NCBI RefSeq assembly: GCF_037975245.1
Contig: NC_092567.1
Span: 8,494,714-8,558,713 of the forward strand
Direction of reading: 5' to 3'
Length of the DNA stretch: 64,000 bases
From: Apostichopus japonicus
Lineage: Eukaryota; Echinodermata; Holothuroidea; Aspidochirotida; Stichopodidae
Shown: piece by piece, positions 49,497 through 61,544 of the stretch
Layout: every line of letters begins with the position of its first letter
How positions within the stretch are numbered: the stretch's first letter is position 1
Position numbers and translations under genes: made by a program
The notes under the pieces: model-generated
Database searches by the model: none
What the model was told of the DNA's origin: nothing
What the model saw: the letters and a program-made list of their open reading frames with translations, nothing else

Positions 49497-49577
<81 letters not shown>
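49497..49577. repeat. (TA)n microsatellite with interruptions
   Basis: About 80 bases of TA repeat, interrupted by TTATATC near its middle. Confidence 0.9.
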
Positions 49578-49578
<1 letters not shown>

Positions 49579-50512
49579 TCTTGCCGGTAATCTGCTGGAT
49601 TCTCACAAATATTTCAGGAATGTTGGGGAAATTTCGGTCATACTTTCTTCCACACTAAATAAAGGTATCTTTGAAATGTATTTAGCTTCTTCTGAAGATT
49701 AATGAGGCTACTGGGGCTGATCTAAATTTCAGTTGATTTTTAGAAAAATGAATAGGTCAAAAATCATAGGTCAAATTTCCAAGAATTTTTAACGTAAACA
49801 AACCTTTAAATGATTTTTGGGAAAGGGGTTCAATATAATCCGCCCGCCCCCCCCAAAAAAAAAAAAAACATTATACATTATTGGTAAGATCGTTCTCTTG
49901 GCTTCAATTTGATACTTAAACAAAGTTTGCAGGATGAAGTATGCTAAAAGAATGCTCACTCCAACTGTCTGCAATTGCATACACTGCTACGATAAAGGCC
50001 AGATCACTATCATATTATAGCCTTAGTTAAGTCTATTAGTATCACCAATCCACTTCAGCCTTGGCTTACTTGCTACCTGATAAAATGGCAAAACCAGTAA
50101 TTATAAATTGCTTTACATGAATACGTTCATTCTAAATAAAACAAAAGGTATCAGCGTTACGATAGGCCAATGCTCAAGGCCATTTTAAAATGTACTGCCT
50201 AGTATAGCCTAAGTAAGCCCTACTATGTGAAAGGACTAGAAGGATACACTAAATTAGGATTAGGTGTAACCGAACTTACGAATAGAATAGACTTACTAAC
50301 AGTATAAATCCTCCGTTCGTCCGTGATTCTCTGACAAGTATGAGTTGACCATGACAAATAGCAGCTAGTCTATTATATAACTTAATGTATAAATTTAACG
50401 TTAGGTCTACGTAACGCAAGCGAATCAAAAGCAGTCTTCTATTTAATTTAATCGTGAGTCTAGAAGCATTTCTCAGTATTGTCACGTTCACTTACAGAAT
50501 AACTAAACTTAC

Positions 50513-50573
50513 CTTCCAATTTGTCAATCAACTCTTCCAGGCCCCAGTTCTTTAACGTGATTTTCCATGCCAT
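50513..50573 (-). CDS. Possible first exon, SAM-domain-like start
   Basis: On the minus strand an ATG at 50573 in good context (CTACAATGGCA) opens 20 codons before a consensus donor (GGAAG|GTAAGTTT at 50513/50512). The peptide MAWKITLKNWGLEELIDKLE resembles the first helices of SAM domains, in which a W-x-L-x-x-W-G-L-x-x-L/Y-I pattern is common. No later exon could be identified on the minus strand. It sits about 330 bp inside the proposed right end of E4, so it may be the start of a gene carried by that element, or a host gene start. Confidence 0.35.
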
Positions 50574-50907
50574 TGTAGCTCGAGTGGTCGCGAAGTGAAT
50601 GAGGCTTGCACGTGTATGGCCGTGGATTACTAGGCTATTGAGTAACGATAAGTGACTTAACTTGTCAAACTGGTACAAGTTAGGTTCCATTATGTAACTC
50701 TACATCCGTTGATTAACGCTTTGGCAAAAGTTACTTGTAATCATGTAATATGACTTAGTGGACTTTTACTATAATTTTCGGCAATCCTCTTCGTATGCAT
50801 ACGCATACTTTTACTAAATATTGTGTAATATTTACCAACAAAATGCCATGTATTTTTTTACAACTCGTGATTAAAATAACATTATTTTACATATTGTGTT
50901 CTGTGTG

Positions 50908-53819
50908 TGGCACTAAAATATACACCGAATACTTTCGTTATTGCTGCTATCTTTGACCACATGGTAGTCAACCACCAGCCTAAGTCAATGGGAAAATCTA
51001 GCTCAACCATCTGCGTATTTGCTCAAATTGTAAGGCAGTAAGCTGGAACAAAAATATCCATGGAATACTTACATTATTACTGCTATCTTAAGCCTTGTAA
51101 ACACATTTCAATTAGCTGTTCTTATCAATTGTTTGTAAGGTATGTGCTATGTTTATAATAAGTGATATATTAAAAACAATTGCGATAGATTGTATATTTC
51201 AATTTTGAGTAGTTTTACACCAGTATAATATTATCGTTCTCGGTGCTGAGTGATTTAAACCACACAGGAAAAAAGAACCATTTCAAGTTGCTAAAACTAG
51301 AAATAGTAAGCAATTAAAACAGCCATCTACACTACAAGAAATTTATTTCATTAAATTAAAATTCCGTATTCGCGTTTCCAGATTAATCAAATCATGAAAC
51401 CATGAAAAGCACTCCTCCCTCAGAAAGCTGGTACCCGTTTGTGTGTTTCCGATTCTCATTAAATAAAAACAATGCTCAAGAGAACGTTTCAATCCTTCGC
51501 TTGGATCAAGTAAATTATCATGGATGCAACTATGCTACAGGCAATGGTAGTCTCTGATGAAAAAGGAATTATCATGGTTATTCAAACTAGATACGTGTTT
51601 CTTGAGTTTAATGGAAATGAGCATTTGTCATATCGTCACAAGTATTGTTACTGAATAATAACCGCAAAGCTAGGGGCGTGCAGTTAGTTATAGCAGGTGT
51701 GTTGATCTGAACCGGAAAAACGGCCGATTATGTGCGCACCGCAACTATGATATCTTTGTAAGATCGGCTGCAATAGTCTAGGCTCGCATTAAAATTCCGC
51801 AATCAGAAAATGTAAACAAACAGAAACAAAGAGATGTTGCAATGGTCTGTTCTATTTGAATTCAACAAGTATTGTATTTGTATACAATTGCTGCTGATAT
51901 TTCTGTTAAGTTCGTGTTGTAGTTTTGTCACGGCCTTATAGATGTTCTGAGAGACAAACCACGACAGAAAACATAATTTATATTGATATGATATCCTCAT
52001 TCATATTTGTTTACATGTAAGTGTTGTTTGTCTCCCTCAACACTTCTGTCGACAACAGTGTATACTATGGATTTCTTGAAACTTCTTAGAAAAGTGGACA
52101 GTGTTATTGTTAAATGTTATAATTGTGTATGTCAAGTCATAATAACACGATGTTAGATATTACAAACCTTCCTCCTCCATAAAGTAGAGAGATTTATGTA
52201 TTTAGTCTTAATACAGGTAAACAATACCCCAAGAAAGTGGCTGGAAACAAGACATATAAACCATCGTTTACACAACTGACGTACTCTTAGGACATGTAGC
52301 GCCTTAATTTAACTCAATAACGTAATTCCAAATACAGTTAGTCTTTTACTGTTATCAATATTTAAATAAGTGGTTTTCATGATCTTTGATGACGTCACTA
52401 ATGTGTTGTAATATAAGCTGAATATCTTGAAATCGGGTAGCTTTACAAACATCACGAGCAATCATATGTTTCATTTCCCTGTACAATAACACATCTGTAC
52501 TAAGATTCTACCTAAATTCATTATTTATATTAATTAAGAGTAATGTAAATACATACAAACCTCTCTATCTACACCCATCAACATTATTCTCGCACTCGTA
52601 CACATTGTAACCTCGTTCATTGTTCTCTGTTTAAAGGACACATCGAGATTATCATTGTTAAATGATGGAGTGACGTCACTGCTGATGATGTCATCATTGC
52701 TTAATCTCATAGACATAATTAATTAAATGTGTAAACATCACGTTTGCCCCGATCCATTAAATGTGTGACAATTTAAGACAGATGTTTTTTTTTATAATAG
52801 ATACTAAATTATCTCGTGATTTCAGATTCATATACGATGTAGTCAAAGTCAAAGTCAGTTTGTGCATTATTTAGAATATTCTAAACCGTCGATATTTATA
52901 CTTCATTTTCTGATACTCTGATTGCGTATTCCTGCCACACCCCCCCCCCCCACCCCACCCTACTCATTCCTATCCGCTTTGCAAAGCGAGGTATCAGCTG
53001 TCACCTGCACTATGTTCCTGCACATACGATTTATTCTGAGTACAGTTTGAAGCACATTAAACAAAGGAATCCTGAGTGTAAAACACACAACCTTCCTTTC
53101 TCGAACTGGGATGCTCTTATATCCAGCAGTCCTCTGACATGGAGACTGGTTACGTTGTTAAGAAAACGTTGTTTTACTAGTGTACATACATTTAACTTTA
53201 ATTTATTTTATTAAACAAGTTCCATTTTTCTTCTTTCAACAATTTGTTTTAAACAGTGTTTAATTATGGCTCTCGTGATATATAATGACGTCACTGATGT
53301 TGAGTGTTCTCTGATCCGTTCATCGTCTCATGGATTATTATTATTATTATTGATATGAGCATCGAATACTCGACTATCATGATTTGGTTTCTTAATTTAG
53401 TCAAGTATTCGTTTCTGTTTGAACGGGAGCATATGCTTTCATTTAGGATAATCGTATAATTGATCAGATATGTTAATGAGATGATAACAATTCTAACCTG
53501 ATTGGTTTTAAAACAAAAGGGATAATAGTTGTAAACTGATCAGGTATAAAACCGAGATGATAATGATAGTAAATTGATCGGTAATCTGACTGAGATATAA
53601 GGATTGTAAACTGATCAGCTATATTACTGATATGATAATGATAAACTAATAAGAACAAAATTAAGGAATCGACTAGATTGTTTACTCAGCTAATATGAAG
53701 TTATCATCGAAAGCCAACATTAATCTCGTGAATAAAATATGTATGATTTCATTCCAGACCAAAACAGATTAAGTTTGCACTTATCATTTTCATATCTCTC
53801 TTTTTTCTTTTTTTATCAG
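50908..53819. other. Probable intron, no gene seen
   Basis: AT-rich DNA with short frames. A C-run of about twelve lies near 52941. No domain recognised on either strand. Confidence 0.4.
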
Positions 53820-53881
53820 TTTGGAATCGTATCAACTATGATCGTTTTTGTCGTCTGAATCTACAAACCGGTCAATGGCAG
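53820..53881 (+). CDS. Host exon candidate (exon C)
   Basis: A strong pyrimidine tract with acceptor TTTTTTTATCAG precedes 53820 and donor CAG|GTAAAG follows 53881. With the single base left by exon B, the 62 bp give 21 open codons (V then WNRINYDRFCRLNLQTGQWQ), ending at a codon boundary. In-phase fit with exon B and the good splice sites are the support. The 11.7 kb intron leaves room for unseen exons, so adjacency in the mRNA is uncertain. Function unknown. Confidence 0.4.
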
Positions 53882-55120
53882 GTAAAGAGTTCGATCACTT
53901 TCATTCAGCTATTGCTCATAATGCAAGTGATACATTATCTGTGAAGTTTACGTGTTGCTGGTAATATTAGAAGTTCCGATGTAAAGAAAGAAATTCCAGA
54001 CATCTTCCTGCTCCTACTTCCAAGGGGGTGGGGTGTGTTGGGTAGAGAGAGCTGACGGAATCTTGCGTGCAAATATTGTCTAAATGAATCTTATTAGTTT
54101 TATATTAACAACCCTGTACAATTTCTTTGTCAGTTTGATATTTCAAGCATATATCTATAGCTAAAAGATTGATTTTTGACAAGTTTGCTATATATTGTAT
54201 ATTCGTTTGACGCATGATGTTTCGTTAATATTCGAAGTTGTAAATTTGCATCCAATAAACTTCACGTTCATTCTGAGATGAAACCGTAGAATGATATAAA
54301 TCATATTGAACAGGTCTGTTATTGTAATTTCTGTATAATTATTCATCATAACACATAACAACAATCGTTTCAGTCCGTTTACCTAACCATATATTTTACT
54401 GTAGCAGCTCCCTGGTTTTAACTAGTCATGTATAGGTTTAAAGTTGTTTCTGATGGTGTGAGTCGTGGGTCTTCCATGCATCATTTAACACTAACAGATA
54501 TGTTACTTTAAATTGTTGGTCTTGGTTCAGGTAATTACTAATCAAGTTACATTTAACCATTGTTATGGTACTTTACGAATTGGTCAAATGCACAGGATGG
54601 TGATAGAGGAAATTTAGAAGTTTTTTATAGGAACAGATGTATTTGGAATTTGACTCGATTTTTATTTTTTAAAGTTGATTTCTATACTTTCGTAGTGTTT
54701 AACTCAAATAATTATACTAATGAGGTATTTATCGTTTGATCGGATTCAGACAATACTTTGTCCCACACATTTATTGTCATGTTTTAATTGTTGTTTCCAA
54801 ATCTTTAATATCTCTGCCTACTCTCATATTTCCTCGTATAATTTTGGTGAAATAGAGTAACATTATGTTTTCAACGTCCTATCTTTCATTTTACGGCTAC
54901 GTTTGTTACCAACAAAGTGTAGCAATAACACAAAGTTCAGAAGCTAAAAATATAAATTATGGTATTTTTCCTTGGAATTAAATCTTGCTAATAAATTAAC
55001 TGTGTTGCTTAGAAAGCTTCAGGGCAATTTGAAGAATCACTTGCTTAAATTATTATTTATGCATATTAGTGTATACGTGGCTGACATAAGTGTGTTGGTC
55101 AAAGCAGGCTGAGATATAAT
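53882..55120. other. No gene seen
   Basis: AT-rich DNA. Any continuation of the exon A-B-C gene was not recognised here. Confidence 0.4.
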
Positions 55121-55129
55121 AAAAGGACT

Positions 55130-55790
55130 GTAGCCCGGCAGCCCAGTGCACTTTGATGAAACGAACGAGGTACCAATATCTGAGTATTGGAACATTTGGG
55201 GAAAAACCCAGTATATCCAAAAGTGGATCTCTGCTACATGTGGCCCCTGGGCCGGTTAAAAGGGGCCCAAAAATGCATTTGATCAAACGAACGAGGTACC
55301 ACTTGAAACCGATGTCAAATTAATGCATGAATGCCGCACAGTACTGAGTGACCCATGCCAGACAAATTTGCTGTTGCAAAGGGCCCGCCAGACGCCCCAA
55401 AGGGCCCCTAAAAATGCATTTGATCAAACGAACGAGGTACCACTTGAAACCAATGTCAAATTAATGCATGAATGCCACAAAGTACTGAATGGCCCATGCC
55501 AGACACATTTTCTGCTGCCAAGGGCCCGCCAGACGCCCCCAAATATGGCCCAAATGCCCATTATCGTAGCATTGACCCAGATTAAATATGCAAGGTACCA
55601 CTCAAAACTGGTGTGGAACGCTCGGGTTAATATTACAGACTATAGGAATCATCATGCCAGACAATTTTCTGCTACAAAGGGCCCGCCAGACGCTCAAAAG
55701 GGCCCTTAAAAATGCATTTGATCAAACGAACGAGGTACCACTTGAAATCAAATTTCAACCTAATGCATGAATGCCACAAAGTACTGAATG
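55130..55790 (+). repeat. 140-160 bp minisatellite, 4-5 units
   Basis: Units contain GATCAAACGAACGAGGTACC, TTAATGCATGAATGCC and AAGGGCCCGCCAGACGC. The first of these starts near 55278, 55420 and 55718, with decayed versions near 55155 and 55580. The region is much more GC-rich than its surroundings, with GGGCCC recurring at unit junctions. Confidence 0.85.
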
Positions 55791-55799
55791 GCCAAATTG

Positions 55800-56474
<675 letters not shown>

Positions 56475-56475
56475 A

Positions 56476-57177
56476 TTGGTTACTGAATTCCACCTTGGTC
56501 TCCCACCACTGGCTAATATCATTCAGAAGAATTTTCACCTACTTCAAGGCACCGAACGCCTGAAATCAGTATTCCCAGAATTACCTGTCATCGCTTTTAA
56601 AAGACCCAGCAACCTACGGGATATCTTAGTTCGGGCATCCTTTCGGGATGACACCCCATTAGGGGAAAGCAAAACAGAAACTACAGGATCATCGCCCTGT
56701 ACACAAAATTGCAAAACGTGCTTACTTGTCGATACGACCGGGGCCTTTCAGAGCAACCAAACCAAACGCACGTTCCAAATTCGGCAGAAAATTAACTGCC
56801 TATCCAAAAATGTCATTTACCTCATCTACTGTAATATTTGTAACTTACAATACATTGGAGAGTCAAAAAACACTCTTAGAATGAGAATGACACAACATAG
56901 ATCGGCGATCAAAACAAAAAAGATCTACCAACCTGTTGCAAATCACTTCAATCTCCAAAATCATTCAATTGAGAATTTGCGTGTTATTGCCATTGACCAG
57001 AACGATTCTTGGACAGATAAATCTAGGAAAGCGAAAGAAAATTTCTGGGAACTAAACCTAAAGACCACGGCACCATTCGGTTTAAACAGAAACGATTTGC
57101 CGTCCCAGATAAACCAAACAATTCCTTTACAATTACGACGGAATCGGATTAAAATAATCCGACGCGGATTAAAATAA
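56476..57177 (+). pseudogene. PLE reverse transcriptase C-terminus with GIY-YIG endonuclease
   Basis: A 233-codon frame. Residues 1-60 match the post-RT thumb region of PLEs ([19 protein letters not shown], then [16 protein letters not shown]). Residues about 74-84 form a cysteine cluster (CTQNCKTC). The GIY-YIG domain follows: [20 protein letters not shown], with Y-x-I/L and YIG boxes, an R-x-R motif ([12 protein letters not shown]) that includes the expected arginine and histidine, then [13 protein letters not shown] and the basic end (REN-like [15 protein letters not shown]). PLEs use this nuclease to start target-primed reverse transcription. The RT palm is missing because of 5' truncation at the (TA)n tract, so the copy is dead. 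No stop interrupts what remains, suggesting modest age. Confidence 0.85.
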
Positions 57178-57305
57178 TCCGAATTTCTAAAACTTCTGCT
57201 CAATTCAGCAGAAATCAGTAAGCCGCTTTGCCCTTACAACCATGCCGACATCTCCTCTATAAAACAGTTTCAATTCCTGCTACTCCTTGTCACTTTCGGT
57301 GATCA

Positions 57306-57344
57306 TGCACTGAAGAAGAGCTAGTTTTGCTCGAAAGCTCTGCA
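57306..57344 (+). ncRNA. Hammerhead-ribozyme-like motif, PLE copy 1
   Basis: In order: stem I strand TGCA, core CTGAAGA (fits CUGANGA), stem II GAGC-TAGTTTT-GCTC, core GAAA, a two-base stem III with no loop (AG/CT), cleavage triplet CTC (fits NUH), and closing stem I strand TGCA. All invariant core residues are present. The minimal stem III is like that of PLE hammerheads, which are thought to work as dimers. It lies about 130 bp past the stop of the PLE frame. Confidence 0.55.
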
Positions 57345-57462
57345 AAAACCAAACATTGGCTGTTTTACTTCCAATCACTTACCTAATTCAATTATTGTAT
57401 CTCACTCGAGATCCAGCCTTTCTCTAAATGTAGCATAGTTGTTTAACAGTTTTTCCGTTATT

Positions 57463-57464
<2 letters not shown>

Positions 57465-57535
<71 letters not shown>

Positions 57536-57544
57536 ATAATATAA
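57465..57544. repeat. (TA)n / (TAA)n tract at left edge of the 373-bp array
   Basis: About 68 bases of TA followed by ATAATAATAATATAA, directly joined to the first base of the tandem array at 57545. Confidence 0.9.
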
Positions 57545-57742
57545 TGTTCAAAGTATCTCTTTCGAGATCCGGCTTTAGGAATCACAAATGATTTTCGAGT
57601 TGGTTAGCATCATGTCTGATCTCTAGAGTAAGGCAAAATATGTCACCAAAAACAGAACTAGTATTGTTCGATACAGGTGACAAACGCCTACAGTGGAATT
57701 ACGATCTTCCTTACCGGTTTCGAACCTCTGGACATACAATCA

Positions 57743-57814
57743 GCGTCCATAGCCTAGTGGTTAGAGTGTCCGCGTACAGAGCGGGAGGCCCGTGGTTCGA
57801 ATCCCGGTGGAGGC
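57743..57814 (+). tRNA. tRNA-like gene, copy 1 (anticodon ACA)
   Basis: A full cloverleaf can be drawn: acceptor GCGTCCA/TGGAGGC (6 of 7 pairs), D arm GCCT-AGTGGTTA, anticodon stem TCCGC/GCGGG (5 of 5) with loop GTACAGA, variable loop AGGCC, T arm CGTGG-TTCGAAT-CCCGG with two mismatches. A box TAGCCTAGTGG and B box GGTTCGAATCC match Pol III consensus, and T6 follows 6 bp later (57821). Tertiary-contact bases U8, A14, G15/C48, G18, G19, A21, T54, T55, C56 and A58 are all present. ACA would read the Cys codon UGU, a tRNA not normally found in animals, so a tRNA-derived small RNA or SINE head is more likely than a decoding tRNA. In this copy only, base 23 is A, breaking the 12-23 pair of the D stem. 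Confidence 0.6.
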
Positions 57815-58115
57815 TGAAAGTTTTTTCACTGTTCTTGATTTTCCAACTCATTACGATTTTCATTTATATATATTCATTTGCCTTTGTCGTTTACCTCCAT
57901 TGCATTAACATAAAGTCTGTTCAAAGTATCTCTTTCGAGATCCGGCTTTAGGAATCACAAATGATTTTCGAGTTGGTTAGCATCATGTCTGATCTCTAGA
58001 GTAAGGCAAAATATGTCACCAAAAACAGAACTAGTATTGTTCGATACAGGTGACAAACGCCTACAGTGGAATTACGATCTTCCTTACCGGTTTCGAACCT
58101 CTGGACATACAATCA

Positions 58116-58187
58116 GCGTCCATAGCCTAGTGGTTAGGGTGTCCGCGTACAGAGCGGGAGGCCCGTGGTTCGAATCCCGGTGGAGGC
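58116..58187 (+). tRNA. tRNA-like gene, copy 2
   Basis: Same as copy 1 but with G at position 23, which restores the C12-G23 pair of the D stem. T6 terminator begins at 58194. Confidence 0.6.
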
Positions 58188-58488
58188 TGAAAGTTTTTTC
58201 ACTGTTCTTGATTTTCCAACTCATTACGATTTTCATTTATATATATTCATTTGCCTTTGTCGTTTACCTCCATTGCATTAACATAAAGTCTGTTCAAAGT
58301 GTCTCTTTCGAGATCCGGCTTTAGGAATCACAAATGATTTTCGAGTTGGTTAGCATCATGTCTGATCTCTAGAGTAAGGCAAAATATGTCACCAAAAACA
58401 GAACTAGTATTGTTCGATACAGGTGACAAACGCCTACAGTGGAATTACGATCTTCCTTACCGGTTTCGAACCTCTGGACATACAATCA

Positions 58489-58560
58489 GCGTCCATAGCC
58501 TAGTGGTTAGGGTGTCCGCGTACAGAGCGGGAGGCCCGTGGTTCGAATCCCGGTGGAGGC
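58489..58560 (+). tRNA. tRNA-like gene, copy 3
   Basis: Identical to copy 2 over the 72 nt. The unit's start at 58291 carries the GTGTCTC variant in place of GTATCTC. Confidence 0.6.
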
Positions 58561-58861
58561 TGAAAGTTTTTTCACTGTTCTTGATTTTCCAACTCATTAC
58601 GATTTTCATTTATATATATTCATTTGCCTTTGTCGTTTACCTCCATTGCATTAACATAAAGTCTGTTCAAAGTATCTCTTTCGAGATCCGGCTTTAGGAA
58701 TCACAAATGATTTTCGAGTTGGTTAGCATCATGTCTGATCTCTAGAGTAAGGCAAAATATGTCACCAAAAACAGAACTAGTATTGTTCGATACAGGTGAC
58801 AAACGCCTACAGTGGAATTACGATCTTCCTTACCGGTTTCGAACCTCTGGACATACAATCA

Positions 58862-58933
58862 GCGTCCATAGCCTAGTGGTTAGGGTGTCCGCGTACAGAG
58901 CGGGAGGCCCGTGGTTCGAATCCCGGTGGAGGC
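58862..58933 (+). tRNA. tRNA-like gene, copy 4
   Basis: Identical to copy 2 over the 72 nt. Confidence 0.6.
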
Positions 58934-59234
58934 TGAAAGTTTTTTCACTGTTCTTGATTTTCCAACTCATTACGATTTTCATTTATATATATTCATTTGC
59001 CTTTGTCGTTTACCTCCATTGCATTAACATAAAGTCTGTTCAAAGTATCTCTTTCGAGATCCGGCTTTAGGAATCACAAATGATTTTCGAGTTGGTTAGC
59101 ATCATGTCTGATCTCTAGAGTAAGGCAAAATATGTCACCAAAAACAGAACTAGTATTGTTCGATACAGGTGACAAACGCCTACAGTGGAATTACGATCTT
59201 CCTTACCGGTTTCGAACCTCTGGACATACAATCA

Positions 59235-59306
59235 GCGTCCATAGCCTAGTGGTTAGGGTGTCCGCGTACAGAGCGGGAGGCCCGTGGTTCGAATCCCGGT
59301 GGAGGC
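59235..59306 (+). tRNA. tRNA-like gene, copy 5
   Basis: Identical to copy 2 over the 72 nt. Confidence 0.6.
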
Positions 59307-59607
59307 TGAAAGTTTTTTCACTGTTCTTGATTTTCCAACTCATTACGATTTTCATTTATATATATTCATTTGCCTTTGTCGTTTACCTCCATTGCATTAA
59401 CATAAAGTCTGTTCAAAGTATCTCTTTCGAGATCCGGCTTTAGGAATCACAAATGATTTTCGAGTTGGTTAGCATCATGTCTGATCTCTAGAGTAAGGCA
59501 AAATATGTCACCAAAAACAGAACTAGTATTGTTCGATACAGGTGACAAACGCCTACAGTGGAATTACGATCTTCCTTACCGGTTTCGAACCTCTGGACAT
59601 ACAATCA

Positions 59608-59679
59608 GCGTCCATAGCCTAGTGGTTAGGGTGTCCGCGTACAGAGCGGGAGGCCCGTGGTTCGAATCCCGGTGGAGGC
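59608..59679 (+). tRNA. tRNA-like gene, copy 6
   Basis: Identical to copy 2 over the 72 nt. Confidence 0.6.
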
Positions 59680-59980
59680 TGAAAGTTTTTTCACTGTTCT
59701 TGATTTTCCAACTCATTACGATTTTCATTTATATATATTCATTTGCCTTTGTCGTTTACCTCCATTGCATTAACATAAAGTCTGTTCAAAGTATCTCTTT
59801 CGAGATCCGGCTTTAGGAATCACAAATGATTTTCGAGTTGGTTAGCATCATGTCTGATCTCTAGAGTAAGGCAAAATATGTCACCAAAAACAGAACTAGT
59901 ATTGTTCGATACAGGTGACAAACGCCTACAGTGGAATTACGATCTTCCTTACCGGTTTCGAACCTCTGGACATACAATCA

Positions 59981-60052
59981 GCGTCCATAGCCTAGTGGTT
60001 AGGGTGTCCGCGTACAGAGCGGGAGGCCCGTGGTTCGAATCCCGGTGGAGGC
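59981..60052 (+). tRNA. tRNA-like gene, copy 7
   Basis: Identical to copy 2 over the 72 nt. Confidence 0.6.
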
Positions 60053-60353
60053 TGAAAGTTTTTTCACTGTTCTTGATTTTCCAACTCATTACGATTTTCA
60101 TTTATATATATTCATTTGCCTTTGTCGTTTACCTCCATTGCATTAACATAAAGTCTGTTCAAAGTATCTCTTTCGAGATCCGGCTTTAGGAATCACAAAT
60201 GATTTTCGAGTTGGTTAGCATCATGTCTGATCTCTAGAGTAAGGCAAAATATGTCACCAAAAACAGAACTAGTATTGTTCGATACAGGTGACAAACGCCT
60301 ACAGTGGAATTACGATCTTCCTTACCGGTTTCGAACCTCTGGACATACAATCA

Positions 60354-60425
60354 GCGTCCATAGCCTAGTGGTTAGGGTGTCCGCGTACAGAGCGGGAGGC
60401 CCGTGGTTCGAATCCCGGTGGAGGC
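60354..60425 (+). tRNA. tRNA-like gene, copy 8
   Basis: Identical to copy 2 over the 72 nt. Confidence 0.6.
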
Positions 60426-60726
60426 TGAAAGTTTTTTCACTGTTCTTGATTTTCCAACTCATTACGATTTTCATTTATATATATTCATTTGCCTTTGTCG
60501 TTTACCTCCATTGCATTAACATAAAGTCTGTTCAAAGTATCTCTTTCGAGATCCGGCTTTAGGAATCACAAATGATTTTCGAGTTGGTTAGCATCATGTC
60601 TGATCTCTAGAGTAAGGCAAAATATGTCACCAAAAACAGAACTAGTATTGTTCGATACAGGTGACAAACGCCTACAGTGGAATTACGATCTTCCTTACCG
60701 GTTTCGAACCTCTGGACATACAATCA

Positions 60727-60798
60727 GCGTCCATAGCCTAGTGGTTAGGGTGTCCGCGTACAGAGCGGGAGGCCCGTGGTTCGAATCCCGGTGGAGGC
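60727..60798 (+). tRNA. tRNA-like gene, copy 9
   Basis: Identical to copy 2 over the 72 nt. Confidence 0.6.
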
Positions 60799-61099
60799 TG
60801 AAAGTTTTTTCACTGTTCTTGATTTTCCAACTCATTACGATTTTCATTTATATATATTCATTTGCCTTTGTCGTTTACCTCCATTGCATTAACATAAAGT
60901 CTGTTCAAAGTATCTCTTTCGAGATCCGGCTTTAGGAATCACAAATGATTTTCGAGTTGGTTAGCATCATGTCTGATCTCTAGAGTAAGGCAAAATATGT
61001 CACCAAAAACAGAACTAGTATTGTTCGATACAGGTGACAAACGCCTACAGTGGAATTACGATCTTCCTTACCGGTTTCGAACCTCTGGACATACAATCA

Positions 61100-61171
61100 G
61101 CGTCCATAGCCTAGTGGTTAGGGTGTCCGCGTACAGAGCGGGAGGCCCGTGGTTCGAATCCCGGTGGAGGC
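61100..61171 (+). tRNA. tRNA-like gene, copy 10
   Basis: Identical to copy 2 over the 72 nt. The sequence after this gene carries the CTTGCG variant at 61292. Confidence 0.6.
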
Positions 61172-61472
61172 TGAAAGTTTTTTCACTGTTCTTGATTTTC
61201 CAACTCATTACGATTTTCATTTATATATATTCATTTGCCTTTGTCGTTTACCTCCATTGCATTAACATAAAGTCTGTTCAAAGTATCTCTTGCGAGATCC
61301 GGCTTTAGGAATCACAAATGATTTTCGAGTTGGTTAGCATCATGTCTGATCTCTAGAGTAAGGCAAAATATGTCACCAAAAACAGAACTAGTATTGTTCG
61401 ATACAGGTGACAAACGCCTACAGTGGAATTACGATCTTCCTTACCGGTTTCGAACCTCTGGACATACAATCA

Positions 61473-61544
61473 GCGTCCATAGCCTAGTGGTTAGGGTGTC
61501 CGCGTACAGAGCGGGAGGCCCGTGGTTCGAATCCCGGTGGAGGC
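61473..61544 (+). tRNA. tRNA-like gene, copy 11
   Basis: Identical to copy 2 over the 72 nt. Confidence 0.6.

Larger units (their letters stand above)
45661..50907. mobile_element. E4: possible TIR element, CACTC-like ends (weak)
   Basis: The left end CACTCAGAAAAATG is followed by repeated GTAAAATTTTAC-type motifs (45680-45870). Near 50800-50907, TTTTAC/GTAATATTTAC motifs reappear, ending in TTCTGTGTG, whose complement CACACAGAA resembles the left end. TG flanks both proposed ends. The interior lacks a transposase frame. On the minus strand near the right end is a first-exon candidate. The architecture echoes E1-E3, but the TIR match is poor. Confidence 0.3.
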
